From assembly GCF_010731715.1 (NCBI RefSeq), contig NZ_AP022587.1, positions 4,774,001 through 4,838,000 on the forward strand: DNA of 64,000 bases, written 5' to 3'. The translations under genes and the position numbers were made by a program. This stretch comes from Mycobacterium stomatepiae. Lineage in GTDB: Bacteria > Actinomycetota > Actinomycetes > Mycobacteriales > Mycobacteriaceae. How positions within the stretch are numbered: position 1 is the first letter of the stretch; every line of letters begins with the position of its first letter. This document shows, one piece after another, positions 36,091 to 44,783 of the stretch. The notes under the pieces are model-generated. The model ran no database searches. It was not told the origin of the DNA and was given only the letters and a program-made list of their open reading frames with translations.

Positions 36091-36564
36091 ATGCGAACCG
36101 CCGTGGTGCGTGTCAACGTTGACCCGGACAGCGTGCTCACGCCGGCGCAACTACGTGATGGCATGGCAGCGCTCCTTACGCTCGCGGCCGAGGTCGGCGC
36201 CGGCGTGGTCTGCAACGATCTCGCGTCGATGCCGGTCAGCCGCCGCGAAGTCGAAGTGCTCGTCGCGGCCGAAGACGGCGACAGGGCCCGGGAAACCGCA
36301 ATCATGTTGTGCACCAAAGTATTCAACGTCATACCAGCCCCGGGTGTGATCACCTTCGTCAGCCGCGGGACCGACGAGGACGCGCACGGCGTACTGTCCG
36401 CGTTCGGCCTCACCGGTGATATTGTGCGTACCCCCGGCGAGGACGGATTCGACATCGTTCACGTGACGCTTCGGGAGGCGGACCTCGAACGCATTCCGGA
36501 AAGCCGAGTCCACACCGCGCTGGAAGCGTCGCTCAACTGCGAGGTCCAGATTCGCACGCGGTAG
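36091..36564 (+). CDS. Unknown soluble protein
   Basis: A 157-residue protein with an alternating strand-helix pattern and no motif I recognise. It is divergent from the NuoF-like gene with 36 bp between them. A -10-like TAGGCT at 36078-36083 lies 7 bp before the ATG, so the message is probably leaderless. It converges on the hydrolase at 36591. No membrane segment or signal is visible. Confidence 0.65.
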   Translation: MRTAVVRVNVDPDSVLTPAQLRDGMAALLTLAAEVGAGVVCNDLASMPVSRREVEVLVAAEDGDRARETAIMLCTKVFNVIPAPGVITFVSRGTDEDAHGVLSAFGLTGDIVRTPGEDGFDIVHVTLREADLERIPESRVHTALEASLNCEVQIRTR

Positions 36565-36590
36565 GAAAACCGAACGACGACGTAGCGCCA

Positions 36591-37457
36591 TTACGAGCTC
36601 AGGAATTCCAGAATCGGGGGTGCCGCCTGCACCCAGGTGTCGAACATGTTGAAGTGCTTCACCCGGCCGGCCGCGCGGTCCTCGGATGCACGCTCCCAGG
36701 CGTCCTCGGGCCAGGGCGGGTCGATCAGCTTCGACCCCTTGATCAGGCAGCTGACTTCCAGCGACGTCCGCTTCGGGTGATCCATGTCGTTCTCGCCACC
36801 GCGAATGATCAGCGTGGGAACCTTTATCCGGTCGAACATTTCGTCCTCGACACCGGGAATCGTCTGCCCCGGCTTGGAGACGAAAGCGTTGAGCCAGCGC
36901 AGCATGACCTTGAGAAAATCGTCCTTGTCGAAGTCGAGGAACCGCTGTTTGTTGGCCGGGTTCTCCGCGATCCGGTCGCGCCATTCCTGCACCTGTACCA
37001 CGCCGTCCATCCCGGTGCCGCGCACCGCGAGAATGCTCGGGATGATGTAGAAGGAGCCGAGCACGAAGCTGCCATAGATGCCGCCGACGATATTCCACAC
37101 CACCAGCTTGGTGACCATCTCGGGGTAGAGCATCGTGGTCAGCATGGAATCCCTTGCGCCACCGGATCCGCCGGCGAGGATGCAGCGCGCGAAACCCAGT
37201 CCGGTCACCAGCTTGTGCAGGGTCTCGGCGCGCATGTGTGATTCGCTCTGCCCGTAGAACTGCACGTCGGAGGCACCGCAGTTGGGCCGGTCCCACAGCA
37301 GCACTCGGTAGCCGCCCGCGGCCAGCGCGTCGGCGAGTGGGCGCAAACCCTCGATCTCCTTGCTGAATCGCCCTCCGGGCGTCAATGCAATGAGATCTCC
37401 TGAGTCGCCGAGGATTTCGTAAACGACATTTCCCCCGTTGATCTCGATTGAAGGCAC
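36591..37457 (-). CDS. Alpha/beta hydrolase
   Basis: A 288-residue alpha/beta-hydrolase fold protein. The elbow reads AGGSGGAR, with Ser as nucleophile, and the segment LWDRPNCGASD is typical of the fold. The expected C-terminal His is in the RVKHFNMF segment. GTG at 37457 has AGGAGAA upstream. It resembles meta-cleavage product and lactone hydrolases only in general outline. It is the last gene of the operon that starts at 40161. Confidence 0.8.
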   Translation of the reverse strand: MPSIEINGGNVVYEILGDSGDLIALTPGGRFSKEIEGLRPLADALAAGGYRVLLWDRPNCGASDVQFYGQSESHMRAETLHKLVTGLGFARCILAGGSGGARDSMLTTMLYPEMVTKLVVWNIVGGIYGSFVLGSFYIIPSILAVRGTGMDGVVQVQEWRDRIAENPANKQRFLDFDKDDFLKVMLRWLNAFVSKPGQTIPGVEDEMFDRIKVPTLIIRGGENDMDHPKRTSLEVSCLIKGSKLIDPPWPEDAWERASEDRAAGRVKHFNMFDTWVQAAPPILEFLSS

Positions 37458-37474
37458 GCGATTCTCCTGTGTAG

Positions 37475-37873
37475 TTAGGCCTGTACCAGAATGTCGTTGC
37501 CGACGACTCGCACCGGATAGGTGCGGATACTCCACTCCGGCTTGACCGCGGTGGTGCCGGTCGCCAGTTCGAAACCCCATTGGTGCCAAGGACAGTAGAT
37601 GAACTCCAGGTCCCGCACCATCACCGCGTCGCCGGGCACGCTCTCGTCGACGACCGTCCGGCCGCGGGGGCGCCCCGAGCACAGCGGACCGCCCTCGTGC
37701 GGACAGTAATTCGCGATGGCGTAGAAGGTGCCGTTGACGTTGTAGACACCCACGCCGTGCCGTCCGATCGGTACCAGCTTGTGCTTGCCCGGCGGAATCT
37801 CGTCTACGGTGGCGACAACGTGCTCGCGGCCCTGGGCGAGACGTGGCTCGGGCCGTTTCGCTTCTTCTGACAA
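37475..37873 (-). CDS. Rieske [2Fe-2S] ferredoxin-like protein
   Basis: A 132-residue single-domain Rieske protein. The cluster ligands are CPHEGGPLC (C-x-H) and CPWHQW (C-x2-H), with a long insertion between them. It has no membrane anchor, so it resembles oxygenase ferredoxins and could supply the Rieske oxygenase at 18354. The start is TTG at 37873, overlapping the upstream stop region; a shorter product from an internal GTG is possible. Confidence 0.83.
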   Translation of the reverse strand: MSEEAKRPEPRLAQGREHVVATVDEIPPGKHKLVPIGRHGVGVYNVNGTFYAIANYCPHEGGPLCSGRPRGRTVVDESVPGDAVMVRDLEFIYCPWHQWGFELATGTTAVKPEWSIRTYPVRVVGNDILVQA

Positions 37874-37874
37874 T

Positions 37875-39020
37875 TCAGAGCACCCGGGTCTGACCCTCGA
37901 GCACCGGGACGGTCTCGGGCAGGTGGTAGGTCGCGATGCCGTTCTTGTACATCACCGCGTCGCGGGCGTGCTTGGGCAGGTGCTTGACCAACCAGCGCGG
38001 GTCGTCGAACGTCCAGTGCGGGTAGTCCGAGGAGAACAGCAGGATCTTCTCGCACTCCATCCATTCCAGCGCGCGGGTCAGCTCGGTCTTGTCTTCCGGG
38101 TAGTCCAGCGGTTGGGTGGTGAACTTGATGTGGTCCTTGACGTACTCGGATGGTTTGCGCCTGATGTCGACCCACGACTTGCGGGCGTCGTAGATCGCGT
38201 CCATCCGCCACATCAGCGGCAGGATCCAGCTGAACGCGTGCTCGACGAAGACGATCCGCAACGTGGGGAAGCGGTCGAAGACACCGTCGAAGATCAGGCT
38301 CATCACCTGGTTCGCCGCCAGCAGCGAGTAGGTCACCATGAAGTCGTGGTTGTAGCTGGGGAATCCGACCGGCGGGATCGGCAGCTCGTCGAACTGACTG
38401 CGCGACAGGTGGCAGCTCACCGTGATGTCGTGCTTCGTGGCGGCGGCCCAAATCGGGTCGTATTTCGGGTGGCCCCAGGACGGCCGCGGCTCGGCCTTGA
38501 TCAGAATCTGCGCCATGAAGGGGTGCCCGGCCCATTTCTCGATTTCGCGCGCGGACTCTTCGGGCTCTTCGATGGCGGCACAAATCGAACCGCGCCACCG
38601 CTCGTGCCAGTTGTTGTGACTGTCCAGCCAGTGATGGGCCTGCCAGTCGTTCAATGCGGCCGACATCGCGTGCTGCGCTTCGGGCAGCCGCGCCGGGTAG
38701 GCGGCCGGTTCCAGGATCGCGATGTCGGAGCCCGCCTCCATGATCAGCTGACGAAACGCCATATCCGGGTCACTGCAAGGGAATTCGCCGTTGGCGGGAA
38801 AGGCGTCCACGCGCATCGCGTAGGAGTGCGCGTAGTCGGGCGCGTCGTAGTAGATCTGCTCACCCACGGCGCGGGTGAGGAAGTACTTGCTGCGCCACGG
38901 CTCGGGGATGTACGGGACCAGCTCGCCGCGCTTGGGTGCCGGGTGGACATCCGAGTCGACGCATCGCACGGCTATGCGCTCGGTAGCGGGAACCCGCTCC
39001 TGCGAATGGGTCAACGTCAT
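37875..39020 (-). CDS. Amidohydrolase family 2 (PF04909) metalloenzyme
   Basis: A 381-residue amidohydrolase with N-terminal CVDSDVHPAP, an internal TVSCHLS, and the intact C-terminal motif FSSDYPHW bearing the catalytic Asp. AGGAGACCC precedes the ATG. It follows a close relative (39061) whose active-site Asp is missing, so this is likely to be the catalytic member of the pair. Confidence 0.87.
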   Translation of the reverse strand: MTLTHSQERVPATERIAVRCVDSDVHPAPKRGELVPYIPEPWRSKYFLTRAVGEQIYYDAPDYAHSYAMRVDAFPANGEFPCSDPDMAFRQLIMEAGSDIAILEPAAYPARLPEAQHAMSAALNDWQAHHWLDSHNNWHERWRGSICAAIEEPEESAREIEKWAGHPFMAQILIKAEPRPSWGHPKYDPIWAAATKHDITVSCHLSRSQFDELPIPPVGFPSYNHDFMVTYSLLAANQVMSLIFDGVFDRFPTLRIVFVEHAFSWILPLMWRMDAIYDARKSWVDIRRKPSEYVKDHIKFTTQPLDYPEDKTELTRALEWMECEKILLFSSDYPHWTFDDPRWLVKHLPKHARDAVMYKNGIATYHLPETVPVLEGQTRVL

Positions 39021-39060
39021 CTGGGTCTCCTAGCCCTTTTAGGTCTGCCCGCTTCTGGTT

Positions 39061-40161
39061 CTACTGTGCGCCCACCCCGGCGGGGATGTCTATGCCGTAG
39101 AGCCGCGCCGCGTTTCGCCAGCACAGCTTGTCGCGCTGCTCGGCCGACAGCGCGCTGGGCAGCTTCTTGACATCGCCGCATTGCCAGTGTGGGTAACTCG
39201 AGCCGAACATCGTCATGTCGTCCTTGCCGGTGAAGCCGAACCATTCGCTCGCGAACTCGGTGTCACCGGGACCGTCGAGGCTGCCCTGTACGAAAAAGAC
39301 GTGGCCGGGCAGGTAGTCGCTGGGGATCCGTGGCGCCCACGGCGTCTGCTCGAGGTGTGGCCGGCCGAATGTGTCCATCCGCCAGATGAACGGTGTGACG
39401 AAGTCCGCGGCGCCGTCACCCCAGACGAATTTGAGGCCGTCGAAGCGCTCGAACACAACCTCGGCGATCATGTTCATCAGGTGGTATCGGTAATTGAGCG
39501 CCATGAAGCTGACGTACTGCTCGTAGGTCCGCGTGTTTCCGGACGGTGTTGGCGGAAACGCGATGCCCGAGCCGACCTCGATGTGGGCGGCGACCGGCAG
39601 CCCGGCATCAACCGCGGCTTCCCACAGCGGCCAGAACTGCGGCTTTCCGTAGACCTCGCGCGATTGCAGCGGAACGCCGATCTGCACCACGCGTGGATGA
39701 TCGCGCCATTTCTCGATCTCGCGCAGTGCGCCGGAAATGTCGTCGGGGTTCACCCGGATGGTGCCGCGGAACCGCTCGCCGTAGTGGCTGGACTCAAGCC
39801 AGTTGGACACAATCATCTCGTTGTGTGCGGCGTGCAGCGCGCTCCCCAGATGGCGGTCCGGCATGATGCCGCGGGCCGCCGGGTGTAGAACCGCAATGTC
39901 GACGCCCCGCTTCGAAAAGAGCTCGTGGCCAACGAATTCGGGATCCGAACCGGGGTACTGCCCGTCCGGGCCCTCGGTGTCGGGCGCGTACTCGCCGCCG
40001 GGGGCGCCGTACCAGTCCATCTCGTAGTCCGGGAAGCCGCGGCTTTTGAACGGCTCGCGCAGCGTCTTGCGCAACGCTTTGTTGGACGGAAAGAAAATAT
40101 GCACGCTCGCATCGATCAGCGGTGTGCTTGTTCCGTCAGCGTGTTCGATCACGACGGCCAC
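39061..40161 (-). CDS. Amidohydrolase family 2 protein with altered active site
   Basis: A 366-residue PF04909 protein. It aligns with its neighbour over the whole length, but the N-terminal DVH is SVH (IDASVHIFF) and the C-terminal SSDYPHW is SSYPHW preceded by FG, so two conserved Asp positions are lost. It is first in the operon 40161-36591. A regulatory or structural partner of the active paralogue is plausible (inference). Operator B5 and a weaker site lie in the long leader region. Confidence 0.85.
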   Translation of the reverse strand: MAVVIEHADGTSTPLIDASVHIFFPSNKALRKTLREPFKSRGFPDYEMDWYGAPGGEYAPDTEGPDGQYPGSDPEFVGHELFSKRGVDIAVLHPAARGIMPDRHLGSALHAAHNEMIVSNWLESSHYGERFRGTIRVNPDDISGALREIEKWRDHPRVVQIGVPLQSREVYGKPQFWPLWEAAVDAGLPVAAHIEVGSGIAFPPTPSGNTRTYEQYVSFMALNYRYHLMNMIAEVVFERFDGLKFVWGDGAADFVTPFIWRMDTFGRPHLEQTPWAPRIPSDYLPGHVFFVQGSLDGPGDTEFASEWFGFTGKDDMTMFGSSYPHWQCGDVKKLPSALSAEQRDKLCWRNAARLYGIDIPAGVGAQ

Positions 40162-40433
40162 CCTTCAGTTCCGGTAGCCAAAGTGAGCCAAACCCGATCA
40201 TAAGATAAATAATCTAACATTCTCATGGGCTGTCGATCAATGCGTTTTCGGTAAGCGTCTCGGTTAACGATATGCCTGGTAGTCGCGGGTATTGCTACCA
40301 TCAGAGCAATCGACGTTCTTCGATCCGGATAATACCATTCTCAGCATTCACCGGAAGGTGGCGTCGGTGCGGCCGAGATTGCCTCGCCGCGGCCGGGCTC
40401 GCTAGGCGGTCATTACAGAGTCGGCAAACAGTG
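40162..40433. other. Regulatory intergenic region
   Basis: A stretch of 272 bp between two minus-strand genes with no convincing coding frame. It holds operator B5 (40328-40342) and a degenerate second site, TAATCTAACATTCTC at 40210-40224 (8 of 12), next to AT-rich -10-like sequence (40200-40215). Confidence 0.55.
40328..40342. promoter_or_regulatory. Operator B5, GAGAATnnnATTCTC family
   Basis: GATAATACCATTCTC matches 11 of 12 consensus positions. It lies 167 bp before the first amidohydrolase gene of the operon 40161-36591, with a weaker copy at 40210-40224 nearer the start. Confidence 0.65.
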
Positions 40434-41333
40434 TCACGCCGTCCGGCCGCCGCCGACGATGACGCCGGCCGCCTTTTCGAACGGTTTGATCACGGCCGTG
40501 AAATCGGAATCGGGGCCCTCGTCGAGTGCGGCCGCCTCCCAGAGCCGACCGATGGTCTCGGCAACGTCGACCGGCACGCCGAGCGTCTTGGCCTCGGCTA
40601 AATACAGGCGCACATCTTTGACCATCAGGCCGGTGGCAAACCCGTAGTCGAAGGTGCGGGGCAGCACCGCGCGCGGAAACTTGTCCCGGCTGGCGCTCGT
40701 CGCCCCCGAGCCCGCGTTGAGCACTTCGATCATCACGGCCGGGTCGAGACCCGCCTTGACCCCCATCACGACGACCTCCGATGTCGCGACCAACACGTTG
40801 GCCGCCAAGATGTTGTTGGCGAGCTTCATCGTTTGCGCCGAACCGGGTTTCTCCCCGATGTAGTACGGACGGCCGATCGCCTCGAGCACCGGCTGTACGA
40901 CGTCGAATTCGCTGCGCGGGCCGGACACCATGACGGCCAGCATCCCCTTTTCCGCTCCGCCGACGCCGCCGCTGACCGGGCTGTCCAGCGCGGCGATGCT
41001 CCGTTGGGCCAGCAGGTCGTGGATCTGCACGGCGGTTGGGCTGCCGACGGTCGACAGGTCGACGTAGCGCTTGACCCGGGAGCCCGCAACCACACCCGTG
41101 GGTCCCGTGGCGACCTCGAGCGACGCCGCCGGTGACGGGAGACTGGCCAGCACCGTTTCCGCACGGTCGGCGACGTTCTTGACCGATGCCGCGGCGTGGG
41201 CCCCGAAGGAGACGATGCGGTCGAGTGCCGCGCCGCTCGTGTCGAAGGCGATGACGTCGTGACCGTCGCCGATCAGGCGGCGCGCCATGGGAAAGCCCAT
41301 GTTTCCCAACCCGATAAACCCGACCTCGGCCAC
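40434..41333 (-). CDS. Beta-hydroxyacid dehydrogenase (HIBADH family)
   Basis: A 299-residue HIBADH-family enzyme, the third in the window: Rossmann motif GLGNMG, substrate loop DSPVSGG, and catalytic Lys in SAQTMKLANN. GTG at 41333 follows the CMD-like gene by 5 bp. The C-terminal part is about 35 residues longer than in the paralogues at 29847 and 30644, and contains a Lys-Ala-rich end. Confidence 0.87.
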   Translation of the reverse strand: MAEVGFIGLGNMGFPMARRLIGDGHDVIAFDTSGAALDRIVSFGAHAAASVKNVADRAETVLASLPSPAASLEVATGPTGVVAGSRVKRYVDLSTVGSPTAVQIHDLLAQRSIAALDSPVSGGVGGAEKGMLAVMVSGPRSEFDVVQPVLEAIGRPYYIGEKPGSAQTMKLANNILAANVLVATSEVVVMGVKAGLDPAVMIEVLNAGSGATSASRDKFPRAVLPRTFDYGFATGLMVKDVRLYLAEAKTLGVPVDVAETIGRLWEAAALDEGPDSDFTAVIKPFEKAAGVIVGGGRTA

Positions 41334-41338
41334 GATTG

Positions 41339-41719
41339 CTAGGCCTGGTCCAGTTCGGCGAACACCTCGCGGGCGATGCGGAAGCTGTCCACCGCGGCCG
41401 GGACGCCCGCGTAGATCGCAACTTGCAAGAAGATCTCACAAATCTCTTCGCGGGTAACGCCGTTGGTCAGCGCGCCCTTGATATGCGTGCGTAATTCGTT
41501 CGGCCGATTCAGGATTGGGATCATCGCCAGGTTGAGCATCCTGCGAGTCTTGAGAGGCAGACCGTCTCGGCCCCAGACTGCGCCCCAGCAATACTCGGTG
41601 ACGAGATCTTGTAGGGGCGTAGTGAATTCGTCCGCGTCGGCGAGCGCGCGATTGACGTAGGTCTCGCCCAGTACCGCGGTCCGGATTTCAAGTCCGCGCT
41701 GGTATGTCTCGCGATCCAA
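41339..41719 (-). CDS. Carboxymuconolactone decarboxylase family protein
   Basis: A 126-residue protein close to gamma-carboxymuconolactone decarboxylase in size and pattern (TEYCWGAVWGRDGLPLKTRRMLNL, given by position about 39-62, then HIKGALTNGVTREEICEIFLQ). TTG at 41719 is chosen because AAGGAG lies 6 bp upstream and it gives the usual family length; the frame extends to 41767. It forms a two-gene unit with the HIBADH gene. Confidence 0.8.
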   Translation of the reverse strand: MDRETYQRGLEIRTAVLGETYVNRALADADEFTTPLQDLVTEYCWGAVWGRDGLPLKTRRMLNLAMIPILNRPNELRTHIKGALTNGVTREEICEIFLQVAIYAGVPAAVDSFRIAREVFAELDQA

Positions 41720-41784
41720 TGTCTTCTCCTTAATGACTGAACCCTTTGACTCGATCGGTCGTCCCAACGGTTATCTGCAGGTTA

Positions 41785-42430
41785 ATGTATATTTCCGTGG
41801 TCGCTACAACGCGGCGTGGACGCCCGACGCATGCCGAATCCAAGAAACTGCAACACAAGCTGCGCAACGCGGCAGTGGCGACCTTCGTGAAGTCCGGATA
41901 CGACGGCACCAGCATGGAAGCGATCGCCAAGGCGGCCGGCATCACTCGGCGCACGCTCTACGCGCGCTACCCCGACAAGCGTGCGGTCTTCCTCGACGTC
42001 ATTCCCGGGGCGCTCACTCGCAGGACGGAAAGTGTGGACACCGAGGAATTCGAGTACGGCGACCTACGCGCCGCCCTGGTCGCGGTCGGCCGCGCCGGCC
42101 TCGCGCGGGCGGTCGATCCCGACGTCGTGCGCCCGAAGCGGATCGCGATGAACGAGTCGGCACGATTTCCCGAATTCGCGGTCAGCGCGCACTCGATGAC
42201 CTGGTCGGCTCGCCACCGGCAGGTGATGGAGCTGCTTCGTCGACACCAGGACGCCGGAGCCATCGAGGTGGACGATGTCGAGCTGGCCGCGGGCCACTTC
42301 ATTGCGGCGGTCGAACATTCTACCCGCTCGGCTGGCCGACAGTGGCATCTACCGCAGTCCCGACGAGGAGGAGCGCCACTTGCAACACGCCGTCGACCTG
42401 TTCCTGCGCGGCGTCCTGCGACGCGGCTGA
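41785..42430 (+). pseudogene. TetR-family regulator, frameshifted near the C-terminus
   Basis: The N-terminal helix-turn-helix is intact (TSMEAIAKAAGITRRTLYARY). After AAVEH at about 42316 the reading frame runs on into nonsense, while the expected ending (ILPARLADSGIYRSP, then LFLRGVLRRG) lies in the next frame and stops at 42430. Loss of two bases from a CACA tract explains it. The product would have a foreign C-terminal tail and probably cannot fold its dimer helices. ATG 41785 sits right after a TTATCT box, so the message may be leaderless; GTG 41797 is an alternative. Confidence 0.8.
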
Positions 42431-42437
42431 GGGCGCG

Positions 42438-43214
42438 ATGGCCCGGCCGGGCCTGGTGCTCGTGCACAGCGGCGCGCATGCCGCCGATTGCTGGGATCTC
42501 ACGATTGCCGAATTAGACCGGCTTGCACCGGAATTGCGGGTCCTCGCGGTCGAGCTGCCGGGGCGCGGCAGCAGTCCGGCGGATCTGGCGGCCGTCACGG
42601 TCGCCGGCTGGGTGGACTCCGCGGTCGCCGATATCGACGCCGCCGGTCTGGACGACGTTGTGGTCGTTGGGCATTCGATGGGCGGGCTGACCGTGCCGGG
42701 AATCGTAGCCAAGTTCGGTGCCGCGCGAGTGCGCGAGATGATCCTTTTGGCGGCGTTCGTGCCGCCGCAGGGGGCTTCGGTGATCGATACGCTACGTGGG
42801 CCCCTGGCCCCGCTGGCGCGATCAGCGCGCCGGATGCATGTCCCGCTCCCAATATTCAGGGCCGCAGCGCCTTTCGCGTTCTGCACTGGCATGACACGTG
42901 CACAGCGTGCGCTCACCCGATCCAGATTGTGCATGGAATCGCCGAACGTCGTTTTCGAACCCGCCGACCGCGGTGACCTACCTGCCGAGGTGCCGCGGAC
43001 GTGGATCATGACGCTGGCCGACCGGGCGTTGTCACAGCGCCAGCAGCTCGGCGCGATCGAAGCCCTCGGCGGAGTCGACACGATGGTCTGCGTCGACGCC
43101 TGCCATGACGTGATGTTCTCTTGCCCAAGCTGGTTGGCCACCACCCTCGCCGACCGGTGCCGGGAGTATCGGTCTGTACCCTCCGGCGGCACCAATACAA
43201 CGATTTGTACTTAA
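42438..43214 (+). CDS. Alpha/beta hydrolase
   Basis: A 258-residue alpha/beta hydrolase: LVHSGAHAADCW oxyanion region, GHSMGGL nucleophile elbow, and C-terminal CHDVMFSCP with the catalytic His. The last 15 residues look foreign and seem to read into the nitroreductase remnant, so the original end may have been lost by a deletion. It resembles small esterases of the MenH/salicylate-esterase type. Confidence 0.75.
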   Translation: MARPGLVLVHSGAHAADCWDLTIAELDRLAPELRVLAVELPGRGSSPADLAAVTVAGWVDSAVADIDAAGLDDVVVVGHSMGGLTVPGIVAKFGAARVREMILLAAFVPPQGASVIDTLRGPLAPLARSARRMHVPLPIFRAAAPFAFCTGMTRAQRALTRSRLCMESPNVVFEPADRGDLPAEVPRTWIMTLADRALSQRQQLGAIEALGGVDTMVCVDACHDVMFSCPSWLATTLADRCREYRSVPSGGTNTTICT

Positions 43215-43646
43215 CGACGACGCCGTCCGCCACGTCAACATCGCCGCCCAGACCATCGGGGTGTATCCCGCCGAGCAAGACCCAGCTGTGCGACCGCCTG
43301 GGTAGCCAAGGGGCACAACGGTTATGCCGTCTGGGAGACGGCATCCGAACTGCTGCTGGGCGGATCGATCTTTCCCGCCATGCAGAACTTTTTGTTGGCC
43401 GCACGCGCTCAGGGGCTGGGGGCCTGCATGACGAGCTGGGCCTCCTACGGCGGTGAGCAACTGCTGCGGGAAGCCATCGGGGTGCCCGACGGCTGGTTGG
43501 TCGCCGGCCACATCGTGGTGGGGTGGCCCGAGGGCAATCACGGTCCCCTTCGTCGGCGCCCGCTCGCCGAGTTCGTCAATCTCGACCGCTGGAACGAGTC
43601 CGCCGGCAGCCTCTTCGCAGCTCCCGCGGTCCCACCGGCGAGCTAG
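43190..43646 (+). pseudogene. Nitroreductase family remnant
   Basis: The C-terminal half of a nitroreductase is readable in one frame from about 43311 (HNGYAVWETASELLLGGS, then PAMQNFLLAARAQGLGA and GWPEGNHGPLRRRPL). Upstream, scraps of the N-terminal half occur in different frames (PSGG at about 43184, RFVLNDDAVR at about 43200), and most of it is missing. No start codon with a ribosome site fits. It looks like a deletion remnant fused to the end of the hydrolase gene. Confidence 0.65.
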
Positions 43647-43742
43647 GCCGTCTCGCCTCGGTTCGAGTCCCCAGCTGGCCGGGCGCTTGGCGCAGCTACG
43701 CGTACGTCATACGCCGAATGCGAGATTATCACTTCCGACGGC

Positions 43743-43757
43743 GAGAATGATATTCTC
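43743..43757. promoter_or_regulatory. Operator B6, perfect GAGAATnnnATTCTC
   Basis: GAGAATGATATTCTC matches all 12 consensus positions, and the dyad extends one more base pair on each side. A degenerate copy (GAGATTATCACTTCC, 8 of 12) lies 21 bp upstream. It precedes the acyl-CoA dehydrogenase pair by 31 bp. Confidence 0.85.
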
Positions 43758-43787
43758 GCGGAGCGGTGACGACAGGAGGCAGCCCCG

Positions 43788-44783
43788 ATGCTGTTGGAGT
43801 TCGATGCTGATCAGCGACTGTGGCAGGACACGGTGCGTGACGCCGTTGCTAAGCAATGCCCACCCTCGCTGGTGCGCAGCGTGGCCGAGGATGGCGTAGA
43901 CCCGAGTCCGCTGTGGAAGTCGTATGTCGACCAGGGCTGGACCGAGCTGAATGAATCGGACAGCGCAGTGGAGCTGGCCATCGTGCTCGAAGAGCTGGGC
44001 CGCGCAACCGATCCCACGCCGTTCCTGGCGACGATGAGCCAGTTCGCGCCGCTCGCCGCGGACCGATTCGACCCACACCAGTCGGGTACGGCGGTGTACG
44101 GGGTTACGGCGCACCGCGACGCCGACGGGTGGGTGCTGGATGGAACGGCACGCCACGTCCTGGACGGCGATCGCGCCGACCGGCTGGCGGTCGTGACCGA
44201 CGCCGGCGTGTTCCTCGTCGCGGCCAGCCAGGTCTCCGCCCGGCGCGCGTCGGTGTTCGACCCGGTGCTGCACGTCGCCGACCTGTCGTTCGCCGGGGTC
44301 CGGGTGCCCGACACCGAACGACTGACCGTCGACGCGGAACGCGCGCACCATCTCGCGCTGACCGGCATGGCCGTCACGATGGTCGGCGCCTGCCAACGGA
44401 TCCTCGACCTGGTGCTCGAGCACGTCAAAAGCCGTCAGCAATTCGGTGTCGCCATCGGCTCCTTCCAGGCCGTGCAGCACAAGGCCGCCGACATGCACGT
44501 CGCGCTCGAACGCGCCAGGGCGCTAGCCTATTTCGCCGCGTTGACGATCGCCGCCGACGATCCCCGCCGCCGGCTGGCGGCCGCGATGGCCAAGGCATCT
44601 GCGGGGGAGTGTCAGTGGCTGGCGTTCCGCCACGGCCTACAGCTGCATGGCGCGATGGGCTTCACGTGGGAGAACGACCTACAGTTCGCGCTGAAACGGG
44701 CCAAAGCGGGTGAGCTGATGCTCGGTGGCGCCGCCGAGCACCGGGCGCGGATCGCGAAGGAATACCGTGCAGCTGACTTTTGA
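43788..44783 (+). CDS. Acyl-CoA dehydrogenase, short subunit
   Basis: A 331-residue acyl-CoA dehydrogenase-like protein with a diverged N-terminal domain and the C-terminal segments RQQFGVAIGSFQAVQHKAAD and QLHGAMGFTWENDLQ. AGGAGG precedes the ATG. It overlaps the next acyl-CoA dehydrogenase gene by 17 bp, as in heteromeric alpha2beta2 enzymes of steroid degradation. It is under operator B6. Confidence 0.83.
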   Translation: MLLEFDADQRLWQDTVRDAVAKQCPPSLVRSVAEDGVDPSPLWKSYVDQGWTELNESDSAVELAIVLEELGRATDPTPFLATMSQFAPLAADRFDPHQSGTAVYGVTAHRDADGWVLDGTARHVLDGDRADRLAVVTDAGVFLVAASQVSARRASVFDPVLHVADLSFAGVRVPDTERLTVDAERAHHLALTGMAVTMVGACQRILDLVLEHVKSRQQFGVAIGSFQAVQHKAADMHVALERARALAYFAALTIAADDPRRRLAAAMAKASAGECQWLAFRHGLQLHGAMGFTWENDLQFALKRAKAGELMLGGAAEHRARIAKEYRAADF

